DNA of 64,000 nt from Rhodococcus sovatensis. Lineage in GTDB: Bacteria; Actinomycetota; Actinomycetes; Mycobacteriales; Mycobacteriaceae. Under the pieces are notes generated by a model. It was not told the DNA's origin, searched no databases, and was given only the letters and a program-made list of their open reading frames with translations. Each line of letters opens with the position of its first letter. Positions within the stretch are counted from its first letter, which is position 1. Made by a program: the position numbers and the translations under genes. The stretch lies in assembly GCF_037327425.1 (NCBI RefSeq), contig NZ_CP147846.1, positions 3,472,001-3,536,000 on the forward strand, read 5' to 3'. Below are positions 45,134 through 53,786 of the stretch, piece by piece.

Positions 45134-45229
45134 GGGGGCTCCGCCCCAGTGGCACGAACAAGTGCACCAGAGGAACCTCAACCGTGCCACTGGGGCGGAG
45201 CCCCCGGACGCCACTGGGGCGGACCCCCA
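45134..45229. repeat. Dispersed palindromic repeat between sbcD and rmuC
   Basis: A perfect 22-bp inverted repeat (45134-45155 and 45184-45205) starts GGGGGCTCCGCCCCAGTGGC and has a 28-nt loop. A third partial arm GCCACTGGGGCGGACCCCCA follows at 45210-45229. The inner CAGTGGCACGAACAAGTGCA resembles the core of the copies at 24300 and 56805. The 222-bp divergent gap holds no other feature that I can support, so promoters of sbcD and rmuC must lie in or beside the repeat. Confidence 0.88.
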
Positions 45230-45274
45230 GGAGTCGGCCGAACCTGTCGGTGCCCTCGTGCATCATCGTCGAAC

Positions 45275-46441
45275 ATGAACGCACTCACGGCACTCGGCAT
45301 GATCTTCGCCCTCGTCCTCGGGGGCGTGATCGGGTGGTTGCTGCATGCGTCGAGGGTCGGGGACCGGGCTGTTCGAGCCGAAGCTCAGCTGGCGGCACTT
45401 CGCGACAACGAAGCGCTTCTTCGTCGTTCGCTCGCGGCCGTCAACGAGGATTCCGCCAGGCGGCATTCTGGTGCAATCGGCCAGCAGGTGTCTCATCTGG
45501 TCGAGCCGCTGCACGATGCGGTAGACGCGCTCACCGAACATGTGCGCCAGGTCGAACACAATCGAATCCGGGCCTATGCCGGGCTCAGCGAGCAGGTCAC
45601 GGGCATGCACCGCGCGTCGGTGCAGTTGTCGACGCAGACCTCCCAGTTGGTCACCGCGTTACGCGCGCCGCAGATTCGTGGTCGATGGGGCGAGATGCAA
45701 TTGGAACGGGTCGTCGAACTCGCCGGCATGGTCAAGCATTGCGATTTCGACACCCAGGTCGCCAGGAACGGCGTCAGGCCGGACATGATCGTTCGGCTCG
45801 CCGGTGGCCGCCAGATCGTCGTCGACGCCAAGGTCCCGTTCGCGGCATATCTCGACGCCGCCCAGGAGGAGGATCCAGACAAGCGAGACAAGCAGATGAC
45901 GCGTCATGCTCGCCATCTGCGCACCCATGTGGATCAGCTGGCGGCCAAAGAGTACTGGAGATCGTTCGAGCCGACGCCCGAGTTCGTCGTCCTGTTCGTG
46001 CCCGGCGACCCGTTCCTGGACGCCGCATTGACGTCGGACTCGGCGCTACTGGAGTACGCCTTCACGAGAAACGTGATTCTTGCCACGCCCACCACGTTGG
46101 TCGCACTTCTGCGGACCGTGGCCTATACGTGGAAGCAGGAGTCACTGGCCGAGGACGCCGCACGGATCCAACAGCTCGGCCGTGAGCTGTACACCCGACT
46201 CGGTGTGGTGTCCACGCATCTCGACAAGCTCGGAGGGCATATCGGCAAGGCAGTCGACTCGTTCAACGCGACGGTGTCATCCGTGGACGCGCGCGTCGGC
46301 GTCACCGCTCGCAAGCTCCACGAACTCGAGCTGTTCGATGCCGATGTGGTCGATGTGCGGCGAGTCGACGGAAGGCCCCGAACGTCCGATTCGTCGCACT
46401 CGGTCGGGCAGTTCGGTCATGTCAGCGACGCAGTGGGATGA
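45275..46441 (+). CDS. rmuC: DNA recombination protein RmuC homologue
   Basis: This 388-aa protein has an N-terminal membrane anchor (ALTALGMIFALVLGGVIGWLL), then a coiled coil (AVRAEAQLAALRDNEALLRR) and the RmuC nuclease-like domain: GRWGEMQLERVVELAGM, DFDTQ, RPDMIVRL, VDAKVPFAAYLDA, FVVLFVPGDPFLDAAL, NVILATPTTLVALLRTVAYTW. RmuC limits inversion at inverted repeats in E. coli. Standing next to sbcCD and a palindromic repeat, it belongs to a genome-maintenance block. ATG 45275 is the start. Confidence 0.94.
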   Translation: MNALTALGMIFALVLGGVIGWLLHASRVGDRAVRAEAQLAALRDNEALLRRSLAAVNEDSARRHSGAIGQQVSHLVEPLHDAVDALTEHVRQVEHNRIRAYAGLSEQVTGMHRASVQLSTQTSQLVTALRAPQIRGRWGEMQLERVVELAGMVKHCDFDTQVARNGVRPDMIVRLAGGRQIVVDAKVPFAAYLDAAQEEDPDKRDKQMTRHARHLRTHVDQLAAKEYWRSFEPTPEFVVLFVPGDPFLDAALTSDSALLEYAFTRNVILATPTTLVALLRTVAYTWKQESLAEDAARIQQLGRELYTRLGVVSTHLDKLGGHIGKAVDSFNATVSSVDARVGVTARKLHELELFDADVVDVRRVDGRPRTSDSSHSVGQFGHVSDAVG

Positions 46442-46461
46442 ACAGCCGCTAACCTCGATGG

Positions 46462-47367
46462 GTGTCTACCTCCCAACGTGCCCGTTCCGGGGTACCGCTG
46501 GACCAACGTTCAGCGCTCGCGTCTGTGCCCGGCGTCCCTGCTTGGGGGGCAGTGGCGATCGCCGTCGGCGCAACATTTCTAGGTTTCGTCATCGATGCTG
46601 CACGCGGAACCGAGCTGACGTCGGCGTTCGCGTGCCTGTACATCATCGGAACCGTCGCAGCGGTCGTACTGGTCCGCTATCGCGGTTTGTTCACTGCCAT
46701 GGTCCAGGCGCCGCTGATCCTGTTCGTCGCCGTGCCGCTGTCGTATCAGTACTTCACCGAAAATCCGGGCACCGGAGTCAAGGACATCCTGCTCAACGTC
46801 GCGATTCCGCTGGTCAACCGCTTTCCGCTGATGCTTCTCGGATCGGTTCTGGCGATCGCAGTCGGAGCAGCACGCATTTTCTTGAAGAGGCAGGCGACCC
46901 ACGCACCTGCAGGGGCTGCCACGCGCGCGAAGCGCGACCGCACCAAGGACAAGCGCGCCTCGCACACTCGCGGGCAGTCCAAGGACGACCGTGCCCGCGA
47001 GCCGGAGGTTCGCCCTCGCGGAGCCGCGACGGCCGTGCCCGACCCCAGGGGCGCCGAACACAACAGAACCAACGAATCAGCGGAGCGTCGGCGAAGAAGC
47101 GAACCGGCAGGGCCGAGCGAAAGCCGCCGGGCACGTCGGGAACGGCTCGAGCCTCAGTACGACCGGCCCGCTGCAGATCCGTACCGTCCCGATCGATCAG
47201 CGTCCGAACCGCCTCGTCGACCCACTCCGAGACCGCAGGCTCCACGCGTTCCCCGGCCACCCGAGGTGGACCCGTACTCGTCTCCGCGAGGCGGCACCCC
47301 CACCAGTGCGCATATCCCGCCGCATCCGGTTCCCCAGGTGCGTTACCGCGATCGCGGAGATTCCTGA
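46462..47367 (+). CDS. DUF6542-type membrane protein, Rv1111c-like
   Basis: This 301-aa protein starts at GTG 46462. Residues about 28-135 form four hydrophobic helices (VPAWGAVAIAVGATFLGFVIDAARG opens the domain). The remaining half is a highly charged, Arg/Pro/Glu-rich, probably disordered cytoplasmic tail (KRDRTKDKRASH, RRARRERLEPQYDRPAADPYRP). The domain and position next to ispH match M. tuberculosis Rv1111c, of unknown function. The stop lies 1 bp from the convergent ispH stop. Confidence 0.8.
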   Translation: MSTSQRARSGVPLDQRSALASVPGVPAWGAVAIAVGATFLGFVIDAARGTELTSAFACLYIIGTVAAVVLVRYRGLFTAMVQAPLILFVAVPLSYQYFTENPGTGVKDILLNVAIPLVNRFPLMLLGSVLAIAVGAARIFLKRQATHAPAGAATRAKRDRTKDKRASHTRGQSKDDRAREPEVRPRGAATAVPDPRGAEHNRTNESAERRRRSEPAGPSESRRARRERLEPQYDRPAADPYRPDRSASEPPRRPTPRPQAPRVPRPPEVDPYSSPRGGTPTSAHIPPHPVPQVRYRDRGDS

Positions 47368-47368
47368 C

Positions 47369-48385
47369 TCACCGCGGTGTCGCGCTCGTACGCAATTCTC
47401 GGGGCAGTGAGAACACGAGCGTCTCGTTGGCAGTCGTGACGGGCTGCACGTCTCCGAAACCGTGCTCACCGAGCAGATCGATGACGCCCTGCACCAATAT
47501 TTCCGGTACCGACGCGCCCGAGGTGATGCCGACGGTGGTGATGCCGTCGAGCCAGGCGGTGTCGACTTCCTTGGCGTAATCGACGAGGTAGCTCGCCCGC
47601 GCGCCGGCCGTCAGTGCGACCTCGACCAGCCGAACGGAGTTGGACGAGTTGGTCGAGCCGACGACGATCACCAGGTCGCACTCGGGCGCCATGGCCTTGA
47701 CCGCGACCTGACGATTTTGGGTGGCGTAGCAGATGTCGTCGCTCGGCGGATCCTGCAGAGTCGGGAAACGCTCGCGAAGCTTAGCGACCGTGGTCATGGT
47801 CTCGTCGACGCTCAATGTGGTCTGTGACAGCCAGATGACCTTGTTCTCGTCGCGCACGGTGACGTTGTCCACGGAGTCGGGGCCGTCCACCAGTTGCACG
47901 TGCTCGGGCGCCTCACCGGCGGTGCCCTCGACCTCTTCGTGGCCCTCGTGGCCGATGAGCAGGATGTCGTAGTCGTCGCGCGCGAATCGCTTGGCTTCCT
48001 GGTGCACCTTGGTGACCAGTGGGCAGGTCGCGTCGATCGTGCGGAGCGAACGCTCGGCCGCAGAGGCGTGGACGGCTGGCGAGACTCCGTGCGCGGAGAA
48101 CACCAGCAGCGAACCTTCCGGTACCTCGTCGGTCTCCTCGACGAAGATCGCCCCGCGATCGGCCAACGTCTCCACGACGTGCCGGTTGTGGACGATCTCC
48201 TTACGGACGTATACGGGGGCACCGTGCTTCTCCAGGGCCTTCTCCACCGTCTCGACGGCTCGATCCACGCCCGCGCAGTAACCGCGCGGCTCTGCCAGGA
48301 GAACCCGTTTGGCCCCGGAGTACGAGGGAGCGCCCTCGCCCGAGGGACGTGCGATACCGAGATTCAGAGGAACAGCCGAAGACAT
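47369..48385 (-). CDS. ispH: 4-hydroxy-3-methylbut-2-enyl diphosphate reductase
   Basis: This 338-aa iron-sulfur enzyme is the last step of the MEP pathway, giving IPP and DMAPP. Cluster cysteines are C37 (PRGYCAGV), C121 (DATCPLV) and one in ICYATQNRQ. Substrate His/Glu residues lie in EIVHNRHVVETL and FSAHGVSP. ATG 48385 is preferred over 48412. The neighbours Rv1111c-like and Rv1109c-like match the mycobacterial order. Polyprenyl phosphates made from its products feed PimE and other envelope glycosyltransferases. Confidence 0.97.
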   Translation of the reverse strand: MSSAVPLNLGIARPSGEGAPSYSGAKRVLLAEPRGYCAGVDRAVETVEKALEKHGAPVYVRKEIVHNRHVVETLADRGAIFVEETDEVPEGSLLVFSAHGVSPAVHASAAERSLRTIDATCPLVTKVHQEAKRFARDDYDILLIGHEGHEEVEGTAGEAPEHVQLVDGPDSVDNVTVRDENKVIWLSQTTLSVDETMTTVAKLRERFPTLQDPPSDDICYATQNRQVAVKAMAPECDLVIVVGSTNSSNSVRLVEVALTAGARASYLVDYAKEVDTAWLDGITTVGITSGASVPEILVQGVIDLLGEHGFGDVQPVTTANETLVFSLPRELRTSATPR

Positions 48386-48476
48386 GCCTACAGGATACGG
48401 GTCGTTCCGCACCCCGCTGCGTCGAGCGAAGCGCGTCGGCTACCCAAACGTGCCGACTTCAGGCAGGCTGGTGATC

Positions 48477-49058
48477 ATGACTCGTGTCCCGTTTGCCGCA
48501 CGCGTGGCTGCCGGTGTGGCTGTGACCGTCGTCGAAGAGGCGCGCAAACTCCCCACTACGGCCATCATGTTCCCGATGACCGTCGTCAGCGAGGTCCTTG
48601 CAAGCTCGATGCGGCTACAGCAGCAGGTGACTGCTCTCGCCATCAAGGGTGATCAGGTCATCGCAGTCCTCCCGATCATCGGAACGCCTGACGAGGAGCA
48701 GCCGTCGTGGGCGGTGTTCGAGGACGATGTGCCGGCCGATGGGGAGGGAGAGGTCGACGTTCCAGACCAGGAGCCACCACCTGCGACCGGTCGGTTCGCG
48801 CTGTATTCGACCCCGCCCAGCGAGACCCCTTCCAGTGGCAACGGGTCGAACGCGAAGCCTGCGGCGCCGGTCGACCGTCCGGACATCGTCGATCTCGTCG
48901 ACTACGACACGCTCGCACTTGCGCAGTTGCGCGCACGGCTACGGTCGCTGTCCTTGGACGATCTCCAGACTCTCCGCGAGTACGAGGACGCGTCGCTGCG
49001 GCGTGCGCCGTTCCTGACGATGCTGGAGAACCGAATCACCACCGCGAAAGCCAAGTGA
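48477..49058 (+). CDS. Rv1109c-like protein, annotated in relatives as lipid-droplet-associated
   Basis: This 193-aa protein has an amphipathic N-terminal region (PFAARVAAGVAVTVVEEARKLP...VVSEVLASSMRLQQQVTALAIKGD) that resembles phasins. An acidic Pro-rich linker follows, and the C-terminal helical domain LAQLRARLRSLSLDDLQTLREYEDASLRRAPFLTMLENRI closely matches Rv1109c. Lipid-droplet association is from memory of database naming, not from a motif. The gene overlaps the xseA start by GTGA and is divergent from ispH. Rhodococci store triacylglycerol, so the role is plausible. Confidence 0.75.
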   Translation: MTRVPFAARVAAGVAVTVVEEARKLPTTAIMFPMTVVSEVLASSMRLQQQVTALAIKGDQVIAVLPIIGTPDEEQPSWAVFEDDVPADGEGEVDVPDQEPPPATGRFALYSTPPSETPSSGNGSNAKPAAPVDRPDIVDLVDYDTLALAQLRARLRSLSLDDLQTLREYEDASLRRAPFLTMLENRITTAKAK

Positions 49059-50275
49059 CCGCGAGTACAGCCGAAGAGCCGTGGCCCGTTCGCACTGTCG
49101 CGATGAAGGTCGCGGGGTGGATCGACAAGCTCGGCAGTGTGTGGGTGGAAGGTCAGCTGACTCAGATCAACGCCCGGCCCGGCACCCGGACTGCGTTCCT
49201 CGTCCTGCGTGACCCGTCCGCGGACATGTCACTGTCGGTGACCTGCTCGCCGCAGCTGCTCGACCGCTCCCCCGTTCCACTGAGCGAGGGCGCCCAGGTC
49301 ATTCTGTACGGGAAGCTGTCGTTCTACACCGGCCGTGGAACGATCTCTTTGCGCGCCACTGACATTCGCGCAGTAGGCGTCGGCGAACTACTGGCCCGTG
49401 TAGAGAAGCTGCGCGCACTGCTCGCCGCAGAGGGCCTGTTCGATCCACGACTGAAACGTCCACTTCCGTTCCTGCCGAGCAGGATCGGCTTGATCACCGC
49501 ACGAGCGTCGGCGGCCGAGAAAGACGTCCTCACCGTCGCTCAGAGGCGCTGGCCAGCAGTGCAGTTCGACATTCGCCACACGCCGGTTCAAGGCCCGACC
49601 GCGGTGCCGGCGATTCTCGACGCCTTGAAAGAACTCGAGGGCAACGTCGACGTCATCATTCTCGCGCGCGGAGGTGGCAGCGTCGAGGACCTTCTCCCAT
49701 TTTCCGACGAGGCCCTGTGCCGCGCTATTTCGCGGGCGACGACGCCGATCGTCAGCGCCATCGGCCACGAGCCCGACAGTCCCCTGAGTGATCACGTCGC
49801 CGACCTCAGGGCAGCAACCCCGACGGACGCCGCCAAGTTGGTGGTACCCGATGCCGTCGCCGAACAGAACCTTGTTGTCGAACTACGCGCGAGAACTGCC
49901 GCCGCGCTGCGCAACTGGGTGGCACGCGAGGCACGCGGGTTGGAGATGATCCGGCACCGACCGGTCCTCGCCGATCCGATCGCCGGCCTCGATCACCGAC
50001 GCGAGGAGATCGTCAGGCTCGTCGACGCAGGCCGCCGCGACGTCCTTCGCGAGCTCGCTAAACAGGACACCCTCCTCGAGCATCTACGCGCGCGACTACA
50101 GACTCTCGGCCCGGCGGCGACGCTCGCGCGCGGCTATGCCGTCGTGCAGCGTATGGTCGCCGGCGGCGATCCCGAAGTGCTGCGATCGGTCGACGACGCA
50201 CCTCCGGGCACACAGATCCGAGTACGTGTGGCCGACGGCGCTGTCACGGCCGCGGTCATGGGCAAAGTTCGATAG
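49055..50275 (+). CDS. xseA: Exodeoxyribonuclease VII large subunit
   Basis: This 406-aa protein has an N-terminal OB-fold (GSVWVEGQLTQINARPGTRTAFLVLRD) and catalytic domain with RIGLITARASAAEKD, ARGGGSVEDLLPFSDE and IGHEPDSPLSDHVADLRAATPTDAA. A coiled-coil C-terminus follows that wraps XseB. GTG 49055 overlaps the previous stop by GTGA. XseA-XseB degrade single-stranded DNA in both directions. xseB follows after 12 bp. Confidence 0.97.
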   Translation: MTASTAEEPWPVRTVAMKVAGWIDKLGSVWVEGQLTQINARPGTRTAFLVLRDPSADMSLSVTCSPQLLDRSPVPLSEGAQVILYGKLSFYTGRGTISLRATDIRAVGVGELLARVEKLRALLAAEGLFDPRLKRPLPFLPSRIGLITARASAAEKDVLTVAQRRWPAVQFDIRHTPVQGPTAVPAILDALKELEGNVDVIILARGGGSVEDLLPFSDEALCRAISRATTPIVSAIGHEPDSPLSDHVADLRAATPTDAAKLVVPDAVAEQNLVVELRARTAAALRNWVAREARGLEMIRHRPVLADPIAGLDHRREEIVRLVDAGRRDVLRELAKQDTLLEHLRARLQTLGPAATLARGYAVVQRMVAGGDPEVLRSVDDAPPGTQIRVRVADGAVTAAVMGKVR

Positions 50276-50287
50276 GAAGGATCTTCG

Positions 50288-50503
50288 ATGGACGAAATAC
50301 CCGTTGCAGAAATGGGATACGAGGCCGCACGCGACGAACTGGTCGATGTGGTCAAGGTGCTGGAACAGGGCGGTCTCGATCTCGACGCGTCGCTTGCACT
50401 GTGGGAGCGCGGAGAACTACTCGCCACCCGATGCGAAGAGCACCTCGCCGGCGCCCGCAAGCGCGTCGAGAATGCACTCGCTCACATCGCCGACGAGGAC
50501 TAG
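50288..50503 (+). CDS. xseB: Exodeoxyribonuclease VII small subunit
   Basis: This 71-aa helical-hairpin protein has the family line GYEAARDELVDVVKVLEQGGLDLDASLALWERGELLATRCEEHL. GAAGGA stands about 6 nt before ATG 50288. Cotranscribed with xseA. Its TAG stop is part of a CTAG that also provides the stop of the convergent DUF4245 gene. Confidence 0.97.
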   Translation: MDEIPVAEMGYEAARDELVDVVKVLEQGGLDLDASLALWERGELLATRCEEHLAGARKRVENALAHIADED

Positions 50504-51069
50504 GGCGTCAGAGGTTCTGCGCTCGTCGTCGCAGCAGCGAGTTCGGTGAATTCCTGGACGCTTCCGCTGCCGGTCACGAGCAACCGGACGTCACCGAGAT
50601 CGGTGACCCATACCGGTTCGGCGCCTTCCTGCTCGTAGACGACCCATTCGTTGCCGTCGATCGACTCGCTACCCGCCGCGTATCGGCTCTCCCCGACCGC
50701 GAACGGCACGAGCACCTCTTCCATCGCGCTCGACTGTGTCAGCTTGATGTAGCGGCCGGCGCCCGAGATGAAACCGACGTTGCTCACATCCCCGCCCTGG
50801 TCTCCCGCGATGGACTGACGACTACCGGAGTTCGGCGTCCAGTCCTCCGGCACGACAGGGTTGCGGATCGGGAAATCCAGCTCCGCCGCGTCGTACTGCA
50901 GCGCTGCGTCGACGTCGAAATTGGGGATCGGTCCCTGCTTCGGGCCACCTGGGCTGAGTGTGCACTGGCTGGCGATACCAGCGATCAACAGACACGCGAT
51001 GACGAGCGGAATGAGAGACCACACCATGTCACGGTTGTTGTTCAGGATCCGGGGTTTACTGTTCGCCAC
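50500..51069 (-). CDS. DUF4245 membrane-anchored protein, Rv1100-like
   Basis: This 189-aa protein starts at GTG 51069. One transmembrane helix (about 16-34: MVWSLIPLVIACLLIAGIA) precedes an extracytoplasmic DUF4245 domain beginning at FPIRNPVVPEDWTPNSGSRQ and containing YIKLTQSSAMEEVLVPF. The place between xseB and glpX agrees with M. tuberculosis Rv1100. Function unknown. It shares a 123-bp divergent region with glpX. The stop codon overlaps xseB tail to tail. Confidence 0.85.
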   Translation of the reverse strand: MANSKPRILNNNRDMVWSLIPLVIACLLIAGIASQCTLSPGGPKQGPIPNFDVDAALQYDAAELDFPIRNPVVPEDWTPNSGSRQSIAGDQGGDVSNVGFISGAGRYIKLTQSSAMEEVLVPFAVGESRYAAGSESIDGNEWVVYEQEGAEPVWVTDLGDVRLLVTGSGSVQEFTELAAATTSAEPLTP

Positions 51070-51192
51070 AACACCAGTATCCCCACTCGGCGACGGGCCC
51101 CCGTCGGCGCATGCCCTCCGTCCCACCCGCGACGCCACGAATGAGATAATCGCCCCTGGGTAACACCCCACCTACCAGGAGGCTACAAACCG

Positions 51193-52233
51193 ATGACGGC
51201 CAGCACCGAGTCCACTCGCGCCATGGCGCCAGATCGCAACCTCGCACTCGAACTCGTCCGTGTCACCGAGGCCGGTGCGCTCGCCTCGGGTCGCTGGGTC
51301 GGTCGCGGCGACAAAGAAGGTGGCGACGGAGCAGCCGTCGATGCAATGCGTCAGCTGGTCAGCTCGGTATCGATGCGCGGCGTCGTGGTCATCGGTGAGG
51401 GCGAGAAGGACGAAGCGCCGATGCTCTACAACGGCGAGCAGGTCGGCAACGGCAACGGCCCCGAGGTCGACTTCGCTGTCGATCCCGTCGACGGAACCAC
51501 GCTGATGGCCAAGGGCATGCCCAACGCCATCTCGGTTCTCGCAGTCGCCGAGCGCGGCGCCATGTTCGACCCGTCCGCTGTCTTCTACATGAAGAAGATT
51601 GCCGTCGGACCCGACTTCGCCGACGCCATCGACATCACGGCTCCGGTCGCGGAGAACATCGCCCGTGTCGCCAAGATCAAGAAGGGATCCTCGTCCGACG
51701 TCACGGTGTGCATCCTCGATCGGCCCCGGCACGCCGAGCTGATCCAGCAGGTACGCGACACCGGTGCTCGCATTCGACTGATCTCCGACGGTGATGTCGC
51801 CGGTGCTATCGCCGCCGCCCGACCCACCTCGCCCATCGACATCCTGATGGGAACCGGCGGAACCCCAGAAGGCATCATCGCCGCAGCCGCCATGCGCTGC
51901 ATGGGCGGTGCCCACCAGGGCATGCTTGCTCCGACCGACGACGACGAACGCCAGAAGGCAATCGACGCCGGACACGATCTCGATCGGGTCCTCTCCACCG
52001 AGGACCTGGTCTCGGGCGAGAACGTCTTCTTCACCGCGACCGGCGTCACCGACGGCGACCTGCTCCAAGGCGTCCGATATTCGGGCGGCGGCGCACACAC
52101 GCAGTCCATCGTGATGCGCTCCAAGTCCGGCACCGTCCGCATGATCGACGCGTACCACCAGCTCAACAAGCTGAAGGAGTACTCGAACATCGACTTCGAC
52201 GGCGACACCTCCGGCGCTATCCCGTCCTTCTGA
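51193..52233 (+). CDS. glpX: Class II fructose-1,6-bisphosphatase
   Basis: This 346-aa enzyme hydrolyses fructose 1,6-bisphosphate in gluconeogenesis and is the only FBPase in mycobacteria. Motifs: VIGEGEKDEAPML, DFAVDPVDGTTLMAKG, LMGTGGTPEGIIAAAAMRC. AGGAGG precedes ATG 51193 by 10 nt. Followed by fumC after 47 bp, the same glpX-fum pair as in M. tuberculosis. With edd-eda and cstA it makes this stretch rich in central carbon genes. Confidence 0.97.
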   Translation: MTASTESTRAMAPDRNLALELVRVTEAGALASGRWVGRGDKEGGDGAAVDAMRQLVSSVSMRGVVVIGEGEKDEAPMLYNGEQVGNGNGPEVDFAVDPVDGTTLMAKGMPNAISVLAVAERGAMFDPSAVFYMKKIAVGPDFADAIDITAPVAENIARVAKIKKGSSSDVTVCILDRPRHAELIQQVRDTGARIRLISDGDVAGAIAAARPTSPIDILMGTGGTPEGIIAAAAMRCMGGAHQGMLAPTDDDERQKAIDAGHDLDRVLSTEDLVSGENVFFTATGVTDGDLLQGVRYSGGGAHTQSIVMRSKSGTVRMIDAYHQLNKLKEYSNIDFDGDTSGAIPSF

Positions 52234-52280
52234 CGGTTCGCTCGACTACGTTTCCATTCACCTACCGAGGCAAGAGGTCA

Positions 52281-53681
52281 ATGACAGAGAACGAACAGCA
52301 GTTCCGGATCGAGCACGACACCATGGGAGAGGTTCGCGTCCCCATCGACGCACTCTGGCGTGCACAGACGCAGCGCGCAGTGGAGAACTTCCCCATCTCC
52401 GGGCGTCCGCTCGAGCGCACTCAGATCCGCGCGATGGGCCTGCTCAAGGCAGCCTGCGCGCAGGTCAACAAGGACCTGGGTCTGCTCGACGGCGCACTGG
52501 CCGACGCGATCATCGCCGCTGCCACCGAAATCGCCGACGGCAAGCACGACGATCAGTTCCCGATCGACGTCTTCCAGACCGGCTCGGGCACCAGCTCGAA
52601 CATGAACGCCAACGAGGTCATCGCGTCGATCGCCAAGGCGGCAGGCGTCGAGGTTCACCCGAACGATCACGTCAACATGTCGCAGTCTTCCAACGACACC
52701 TTCCCGACGGCTACTCACGTCGCCGCCACCGAGGCAGCCGTCACCTCGCTCGTTCCCGCCCTGAAGCACCTCCACGAGGCGCTGGCAGCCAAGGCCGTCG
52801 AGTGGAAGACAGTCGTGAAGTCCGGCCGCACACACCTGATGGATGCCGTTCCGGTCACGCTCGGCCAGGAGTTCGGCGGCTACGCCCGCCAGATCGAAGC
52901 AGGCATCGAGCGCGTCGAAGCGACCCTGCCGCGGCTGGGCGAGCTGCCCATCGGCGGCACCGCCGTCGGCACCGGCCTCAATGCTCCCGACGGCTTCGGC
53001 CCGAAAGTCGTTGCGGAACTGGTCAAGTCGACCGGAATCGACGCTCTCACCGCAGCGAAGGACTCGTTCGAGGCTCAGGCTGCACGTGACGGACTCGTCG
53101 AGGCTTCGGGGGCACTGCGCACCATCGCGGTCTCACTGACCAAGATTGCCAACGACATTCGCTGGATGGGATCGGGGCCGCTCACCGGACTCGGCGAGAT
53201 CACCCTCCCCGACCTACAGCCCGGTAGCTCCATCATGCCCGGCAAGGTCAATCCCGTTCTGCCCGAGGCCGTTACGCAGGTCGCGGCTCAGGTCATCGGC
53301 AACGACGCCGCAGTCGCATTCGGCGGCGCGTCGGGCGCATTCGAGCTCAACGTGTACATCCCGATGATGGCACGCAACGTGCTCGAGTCGTTCAAGCTGC
53401 TCGCCAACGTCTCGGTCCTGTTCGCCGACAAGTGCGTCGTCGGGCTCGAAGCCAACGTCGAGCACCTCAAGACCCTCGCCGAGTCCTCGCCGTCCATCGT
53501 GACGCCGCTGAACTCCGCGATCGGCTACGAGGAAGCAGCGGCCGTCGCGAAGCAGGCGCTGAAGGAGAAGAAGACGATCCGTCAGACCGTCATCGACCGC
53601 GGACTCATCGGCGACAAGCTGAGCGAGGAAGAGCTCGACAAGCGTCTCGATGTCCTGGCCATGGCGAAGGTCAAGGACTAG
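52281..53681 (+). CDS. fumC: Class II fumarate hydratase
   Basis: This 466-aa fumarase/aspartase-superfamily enzyme interconverts fumarate and malate. The signature GSSIMPGKVNP is near residue 317, with SGTSSNMNANEV, SSNDTFPTA and GRTHLMDAVPVTLGQE as the other conserved blocks. GAGG precedes ATG 52281 at a good distance. It ends in front of a 25-bp hairpin that separates it from the convergent desaturase-like gene. Oxygen-stable class II type, as expected. Confidence 0.98.
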   Translation: MTENEQQFRIEHDTMGEVRVPIDALWRAQTQRAVENFPISGRPLERTQIRAMGLLKAACAQVNKDLGLLDGALADAIIAAATEIADGKHDDQFPIDVFQTGSGTSSNMNANEVIASIAKAAGVEVHPNDHVNMSQSSNDTFPTATHVAATEAAVTSLVPALKHLHEALAAKAVEWKTVVKSGRTHLMDAVPVTLGQEFGGYARQIEAGIERVEATLPRLGELPIGGTAVGTGLNAPDGFGPKVVAELVKSTGIDALTAAKDSFEAQAARDGLVEASGALRTIAVSLTKIANDIRWMGSGPLTGLGEITLPDLQPGSSIMPGKVNPVLPEAVTQVAAQVIGNDAAVAFGGASGAFELNVYIPMMARNVLESFKLLANVSVLFADKCVVGLEANVEHLKTLAESSPSIVTPLNSAIGYEEAAAVAKQALKEKKTIRQTVIDRGLIGDKLSEEELDKRLDVLAMAKVKD

Positions 53682-53720
53682 TAGGCACCTGACCCTCCAC
53701 CTGGGTACCTGACCCTGCAT

Positions 53721-53773
53721 CGCTTGAATGGTCCATTCTTACGATTCGATCGTATGAATGGACCATTCAAGCG
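53721..53773. terminator. 25-bp hairpin between convergent fumC and desA-like genes
   Basis: Arms 53721-53745 and 53749-53773 pair at 24 of 25 positions around a TCG triloop. Each arm includes the self-complementary GAATGG(T/A)CCATTC. It is 40 bp after fumC and 14 bp after the desaturase-like stop, so it can end both transcripts. A related hairpin is at 61619-61659. Confidence 0.8.
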
Positions 53774-53786
53774 GTCGGTGCAGAGC

